Both the position numbers and the translations under genes were made by a program. Below, one piece after another: positions 59,935 through 64,000 of a DNA stretch of 64,000 bases; the first letter of the stretch is position 1, and each line of letters opens with the position of its first letter. Source of the DNA: Sordaria brevicollis (Eukaryota > Ascomycota > Sordariomycetes > Sordariales > Sordariaceae); the NCBI GenBank assembly GCA_033439795.1, contig JAUTDP010000012.1, positions 1,922,001 through 1,986,000 of the forward strand. Direction: 5' to 3'. Under the pieces are notes generated by a model. It saw only the letters and a program-made list of their open reading frames with translations. It did no database searches and was not told the DNA's origin.

Positions 59935-61979
59935 GGAGGAATAATTATATAGCGGAGTATAATTTTAGTTATTTACTTATCGTTATCGGGCTTTTTAATA
60001 ATTAAATAAATCGGATTCTCATTAAGGATAATATTTTATTACCGGTCAATTCTAGAGTATTTCTAATTTTGAGGCTTATTATAATAAATTAGATTATTTC
60101 TAATACGAGGGGGATAAATTTCTCTAATAATTATATTACCGAATTAGGGCCAAATTTTATTCTTTTAATTTTAACGTCGAATAATCTTAAAGACCGCAAG
60201 AAGGTAATTATTCGGTACTCTTATAGTAAAAATCGGGGGTAAATTATTATAACTAAAATTAAAAGAATTTATATTAATTAATATTTTAATTAATAATAAA
60301 ATTCTAAAGAATAGAAGGCTTAATATAGAAGGGTTTTTAATAAGTAATAATAGTATAAATTTGTAAAAGGGTTTATTAATATATAAGAGGAAGAAAAAGA
60401 AGGAAAGGAAGGGTTATAAATAAAAGGTTTTTATACCTATTTCGTAAATTATTTACGAAGTCGAAAAATCGTAAATTCTTCCCTTTTTCTTAATCTCCTT
60501 TCGTAAATTACTTATAATATTCTAAACTCACTCCTTCTAATCTCTATTCATCCCACTTACATTTAAAATTTTAAACGGTAAAGTAGGTAAACTTTATCTA
60601 ATTTCCTTTAATATAATTTTTTAGCCTTTCGGTATAATCGAAAGTTTTAATCCGTAGTTAAACCTTAGGATTAAAATACCTTTCCTATTATTTTTAGTAA
60701 AAAAATACTTTAAAACGGCGTTTATAACCCTTTTTATAATTAATTAAAACTTTAAAACCTTACGAAATTATTTTAAATAAACGGATATTATCTTTCTTAT
60801 TCGGTTTAAAAGTTTCTCGTAATTATAGGGTATATAGTATAAATAATTTTAAAAAGATAATTTCTATCGGCTTTTTCCTTCGAAGATTATTTACTAGAAA
60901 AGTATAAAAAAAGTATATTTCCACTTATAATTATTCTTCGTTTTTCCTCTTAATAACCTTTTCCTTTTAAATATAATAAAATATTAATAATAATAATAAA
61001 AATAAAATTATTAAATAAAAATTCTTCGTAATAAATTAATATAATATTTTCTTCTAATTTTAACGCCGGTTTCTTTCCCTTTACGAATAACCCTTTACTT
61101 TACCTCCTTTAAAGGGAAATCCTTATTAAGGAACCTATTATACTTAATTAATTCAATTTAAATATTAATACCTTTACTTTATTTATTAAAAAACGTATCG
61201 TTATTATTAATTACAATTCTCCTCGGCCGTATTTTAGCCTTAATACTTCGGAAATAATATATTAAACTAATTCTCGTCCTAATAGTAAAAAGTAAATCCT
61301 TTCTAAAATTTATATTAACCTTTTATATTAACTTTTATTTCCTTTTAATACCCTTTAAAATACTATTTAGAATAATTACTTTCAATTATTTAATACTATT
61401 ATAAATATCTATCCAATCGACAAACCCATTATTACTAATTAATTATATATAAAATAGCGTATTAATAATAACGAATTATTAATAATTATAATTACATTTT
61501 TTAATTTACTTATTATATATCGATTAACTTTAGAGCGGATATTCAATTCGCTTCGCAATTTATTTAATTATTATATCCTTATCGAAAAAAAAAGAATTTA
61601 GCCGTAGGGTTATTACCTTACTTATATAAAGGTAAAGAAAGAGCGGATCCTTAAGTTAATAATTTAATTATTTAATAACGAATAAATATTCTTTTATTCT
61701 CTATTAATATCCCTCTATTAATTATTATCTTTTTTTCTAGGAATAGGATTATTTATTCGTATTATATTAACCGATTTTAAAAAACGTATATATCAGTATA
61801 TACTATTAATTAACAATAGGAGTACGTTCTTATTTAAGCTCCTTTTATCGGTTATAAATCTTTAAATAAAGATATTAAAGGGGGGATTTATAATAATTAT
61901 ACTTAGTATAATAAAACGGTTTTAGATTATTCGGTATTTATTAAATTTTTAAATAGTTTTAAATTTATTAAAAAATACC

Positions 61980-62480
61980 CGATCGAAGGTTTTAATCCTA
62001 AATTTATTAAAATTTTAAAATCCAATTGGGTTAAATATTTTATTTAAAACTATAATATTAATCGCGCCCGCTCGATATTAATTAATAATATTCTTCCTTA
62101 CTATTAGATTATTAGTAAAAAACCCGTCCTTATTAATTATAAATAGTAGTTAAAATATATATATTAGGAATCCGAAACTTTAGGGTTAAAAGGAAAAAGT
62201 ATTATAATCCGCAGCAATCGCGATATATTTAGACGATTATTAATAGTAATAGAAATTAATAATAAGGATAAGGAAATAATCGATATTAATAATAACGATT
62301 TAAATTCCTTTAACGAGGAATTTATTACCGGCGAAAATAATAATAGCGAAAACGAAAATAATAATAAAAAAGATAACGAAGATAACGAAAATAAAAAAAA
62401 TAACGAAAGCGATAACGGGGATAACGAAAACGATAAGGAGGATAATAAAAATAATAAGGAAGATTCTAATTAGGAGTGTA
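61980..62480 (+). pseudogene. RIP-degraded ORF relic with an Asn/Asp/Glu-rich tail
   Basis: A plus-strand frame with few stops: a GFNPKFIKILKSNWVKYF-like stretch, then LGLKGKSII and RRLLIVIE, ending in a long Asn/Asp/Glu/Lys tail and TAG near 62474. Stops fall at Gln or Trp positions. The acidic tail has probably become Asn-rich through G-to-A RIP of Asp codons. It is likely the C-terminal part of a transposon protein. Family not recognised. Confidence 0.4.
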
Positions 62481-63559
62481 AAATTTTAATTAATTTCGAA
62501 GGTTTTTTTAATAATAAATAAAAATTTTATTAAAGATTATTATCAATACTTATATTATAGAAAAATAAATTTATATTTTATAATTTTTCAAAACTTCCCG
62601 TATTCTTATCTATATAGGTGCTAATTTCCGAAAAAAAATTGCGAAAAACTTTACTAAGTAAAGGAGGTTAATAGGGTTTTTAGGAGTATAATTAGAGGGA
62701 ATAAAAAAGATAAATATAAAATATAAAATTCTATATACTATATATACTTCCTTTCGAAATTAATAAAAATTCCTACGAATTAATTTCGTATAAAAATAAA
62801 ATAATAATAAGTAATAGTAAAAAGTAACGAAGTAAATACTAAAGAATATATTTATCCTAATTTTAGAGGTTAGTTTAAACCTAAATTTAGGCGTAATACT
62901 AATTTTGTTTTTAATTCGGGTTCTAATTTAAATTCTAATTCGATTTCGTCTTTATTAAAATAATACTAAAGGCCTTCGGGCTTAATAGATTCTAACTCGA
63001 CAATAAATTCCTAATTTTATTCGCATTCTCTTTTAATATTTTAGTAGGTCTAAATTTACTTTATTTTTAATCTTCGCGCTTATTTTTATATAGAGAGTAA
63101 ATATTCGTCAATTTGGACTTTTTTAAGGATTTATAAACCGTTAATAATATTAGGATTATCGAATTCTTCGTATTCTTTATTAAAATTAAAGAATATACCG
63201 TTTCGGCGAATAAACTTCTTAATATTTTTAAAAGAAATTAGCCTTTTAAAACGAAATCCGTTTAATTACGCATAGTAATAAATATTCCTATTAATAATAT
63301 TAACGATTTTATAAGGACTTTTCTATTTATAATTCAATTTCTTAATAATATTTATATCGATTCCCCGAATATTATTATAAATAAGGATAAAATTTCCGAT
63401 ATTAATAATAGCGTTTTTCGGTCTTATTTTATAAAAATTAACGGAATTTCTTCGCGTAGTAGCTTTTCTCCTAATATCGGTAACCTTTTCGGCCGCTTAT
63501 TAAAAACGGTATTTAATATTATAATATATTTAAACAATAACAATAATTAATTTATTTAT

Positions 63560-64000
63560 TATATATTTCTTTAAATACTTTTCTTATTTAATTAGCCTCT
63601 AAGATAAATAATCGAATTTAATAGGAATAATAGGATTATAATTATAGGTTAATTAAAAGGGAGTAAATCCGTAGTTATTACGAATAATAATACAATTAAT
63701 AAAAAGGATATAAGGGAGTAAATCCTTCTATCCCTTATTAATTTTTTCTATTAATTTAGTTAATACTATAATAATTATCGAATACCTTTATTCGTTAATT
63801 CTATTAATTCGGTAATTATAAAGCGCTATTCGTATTAACGGGATTTAGAGGTTATTAAATACTTCGGTAAATTCTCTTTAAAATTCGGAATTATTATCGA
63901 TAAGAATACTAAAAGGATATCCTTAACGTAGAAATATTTCCCGGAGGAAAATAGTAATATATTTCGATATTAATATTAAAAGAATTTTTACTTCTATATA
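63560..64000 (-). pseudogene. RIP-degraded Gypsy integrase, running off the right edge
   Basis: On the minus strand from 64000 downward the translation shows FLREIFLR, GYPFSILIDNNSEF (the Asp-Asn-Gly-Ser-Glu-Phe block of integrase cores with RIP changes), an IALYNYRIN-like block (APYNSRAN in live relatives), INERYS, and NNYGFTPF. The element lies on the minus strand, with most of pol beyond the window. Its sequence differs from the integrase near 1830-2080, so it is another Gypsy family. Confidence 0.68.

Larger units (their letters stand above)
56346..64000. other. Second RIP-degraded repeat block
   Basis: From about 56346 to the window end the DNA is strongly A+T-rich, full of stops, and poor in CA/TG compared with the gene island. 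It starts with two CTATAACGC copies 16 bp apart (56347-56355, 56363-56371), a possible transposon end. It includes a RIP-spared patch (57700-57990), a palindrome pair (59881-59934), an ORF relic (61980-62480) and a Gypsy integrase relic (63560-64000). Between these I could not identify coding families. The block runs past the right edge. Confidence 0.8.

Noticed and set aside
1..64000. tRNA, rRNA and CRISPR arrays
   Set aside because: A scan by eye for tRNA B-box-like GGTTCGANTCC and clover-leaf context found none. No rRNA-like sequence or regularly spaced repeat-spacer array was seen.

Overview
The window looks like chromosomal DNA of a filamentous ascomycete (Pezizomycotina), most likely a Sordariales/Neurospora-type fungus. 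Introns are short (about 50-130 nt) with GTRNGT donors and CTRAC-like branch sites. Non-coding DNA is rich in ACCTACCTA/TAGGTAGG tracts. Two large blocks are extremely A+T-rich, poor in CpA/TpG and full of TAA/TAG stops where Gln codons are expected. That is the mark of repeat-induced point mutation (RIP). The genus is an inference; no marker gene fixes it.

Layout. (1) 1-9570 is a RIP-degraded block. A complete Gypsy LTR retrotransposon lies at 656-9247, on the minus strand, with 300-bp LTRs and a TTAGC target duplication. It is inserted into an older Lys/Ala-rich ORF, itself RIP-inactivated, whose halves lie at 9253-9570 and below 650. (2) 9571-9852 includes a RIP-spared spacer. (3) 9853-21509 is a candidate 11.7-kb element bounded by CAACGCTT-G(n) inverted ends. 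It holds degraded coding sequence on both strands and a Pro-rich tandem repeat. (4) 21510-56345 is a RIP-free gene island. (5) 56346-64000 is a second RIP-degraded block with a palindrome pair, an Asn/Asp-rich ORF relic, and the integrase of another Gypsy element running off the right edge.

Genes of the island, left to right: a two-exon small secreted Cys-rich protein (minus), absent as a single ORF and found here by splicing; a 154-aa unknown protein with a GC-AG intron (plus); a possible antisense spliced gene (minus); a 310-aa unknown protein with two PPxY motifs (minus); a 96-aa membrane/coiled-coil protein (plus); a 1265-aa secreted fusion of RNase T2 and a berberine-bridge-type flavoenzyme (minus); a 612-aa GMC/pyranose-oxidase-like flavoprotein (plus); the mitochondrial phosphate carrier (minus); a short-chain dehydrogenase (minus); a 567-aa unknown protein (plus); a 988-aa Zn2Cys6 transcription factor (plus); and a 1216-aa mostly disordered protein (minus).

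The most interesting items are the Cys-rich secreted protein beside the RIP border, the RNase T2-flavoenzyme fusion, and the TIR-bounded element. Three redox enzymes lie within about 11 kb, but a housekeeping carrier sits among them, so a biosynthetic cluster is not claimed. Exon boundaries were read by eye from splice signals and reading frame. Family calls rest on recognised motifs, not on searches.
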